The position numbers and the translations under genes are program-made. Positions 63,822 to 64,000 of a DNA stretch of 64,000 nucleotides are shown one piece after another. The notes under the pieces are model-generated. The model had not been told where the DNA came from. It did no database searches and saw only the letters and a list, made by a program, of their open reading frames with translations. The first letter of the stretch is position 1. Each line of letters begins with the position of its first letter. Source of the stretch: Zoroaster sp. YZ-2022 (lineage: Eukaryota; Echinodermata; Asteroidea; Forcipulatida; Zoroasteridae); contig CM055817.1 of assembly GCA_029582265.1 (NCBI GenBank), positions 32,469,097 through 32,533,096 on the forward strand. The letters run 5' to 3'.

Positions 63822-64000
63822 CTACTTCTTTGGCTGGTTTGGCAGTCTTTTGGCTTTGTTGCTTTGCTTCTTCTCGGCTTTGGCAGGTTTGAGGACTTTC
63901 TCTCGGTTGGCTTGGATGCATCTTTGTTGGTCGGCTTGGATGTAACTTTTCTGTTCGATTAACACGATCACCATTGTTAATATACCATATTGGCAGTAGC
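63822..64000 (-). CDS. H1: Histone H1, C-terminal tail (continues beyond window, possibly frameshifted)
   Basis: Minus-strand sequence ending at TAG 63822-63824 reads K-V-L-K-P-A-K-A-E-K-K-Q-S-N-K-A-K-R-L-P, a Lys/Ala/Pro-rich tail as in linker histones. Nearer the window edge the H1-like reading (K-P-T-N-K-D-A-S-K-P-T) is in another frame, so there is an indel near 63905 or a sequence error. The stem-loop follows directly. The gene start is outside the window. Confidence 0.75.
   Translation of the reverse strand, partial: YCQYGILTMVIVLIEQKSYIQADQQRCIQANREKVLKPAKAEKKQSNKAKRLPNQPKK

Overview
The window is nuclear DNA of an invertebrate animal. It has multi-exon genes with canonical GT/AG junctions, LRR-type and rhodopsin-type GPCR exons, RFX transcription-factor exons, a histone H1 gene with the metazoan histone mRNA stem-loop, tRNA-derived SINEs, a CR1/L2-type LINE, Harbinger, hAT-like and Tc1-like elements, and two 500-base scaffold gaps (28667-29166, 61870-62369). 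A RAG1-N-terminal-like gene and expanded LRR-GPCR exons fit an invertebrate deuterostome best, but the species cannot be read from the sequence.

Layout. 1-3560: a decayed relic of a Maverick/Polinton-type element that runs off the left edge. 3.9-4.6 kb: a diverged tandem repeat. 5.0-15.1 kb: the 3' part of an LRR-containing GPCR gene (+), with tandemly duplicated 72-nt LRR exons in phase 2 leading into one large 7TM exon; two duplicated units carry the same Harbinger-like insertion. 15.4-21.6 kb: non-coding DNA with TIR elements and a 111-bp tandem repeat. 21.6-26.3 kb: three exons of an RFX4/RFX6-type gene (-), with SINEs and MITEs in the introns. 27.6-28.1 kb: the N-terminal half of a peptide-type GPCR. 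29.2-31.5 kb: a GC-rich tandem array that interrupts a histone H1 gene. 32.55-54.09 kb: a Maverick/Polinton-type element with terminal inverted repeats. 54.1-61.9 kb: the GC-rich array again, split by a LINE. 62.4-64.0 kb: unique DNA ending in a histone H1 3' end.

The large element has a protein-primed-type family B DNA polymerase, a retroviral-type (RVE) integrase, an A32-like packaging ATPase and a capsid-like protein. It also has about a dozen genes I cannot name: several with hydrophobic C-terminal tails, a SAP/Cys-rich protein, a family beginning M-A-x-I-Y-G-P, and a helical-repeat gene bracketed by 21-bp minisatellites. Almost every long gene carries one or a few nonsense codons or frameshifts, so as assembled the element is dead or its sequence is error-prone. 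A 3.7-kb block holding a RAG1-N-terminal-like RING gene sits inside it, and so does a SINE. The relic at 1-3560 keeps the gene order of the element's left arm in inverted orientation, so two related lineages of this element are present.
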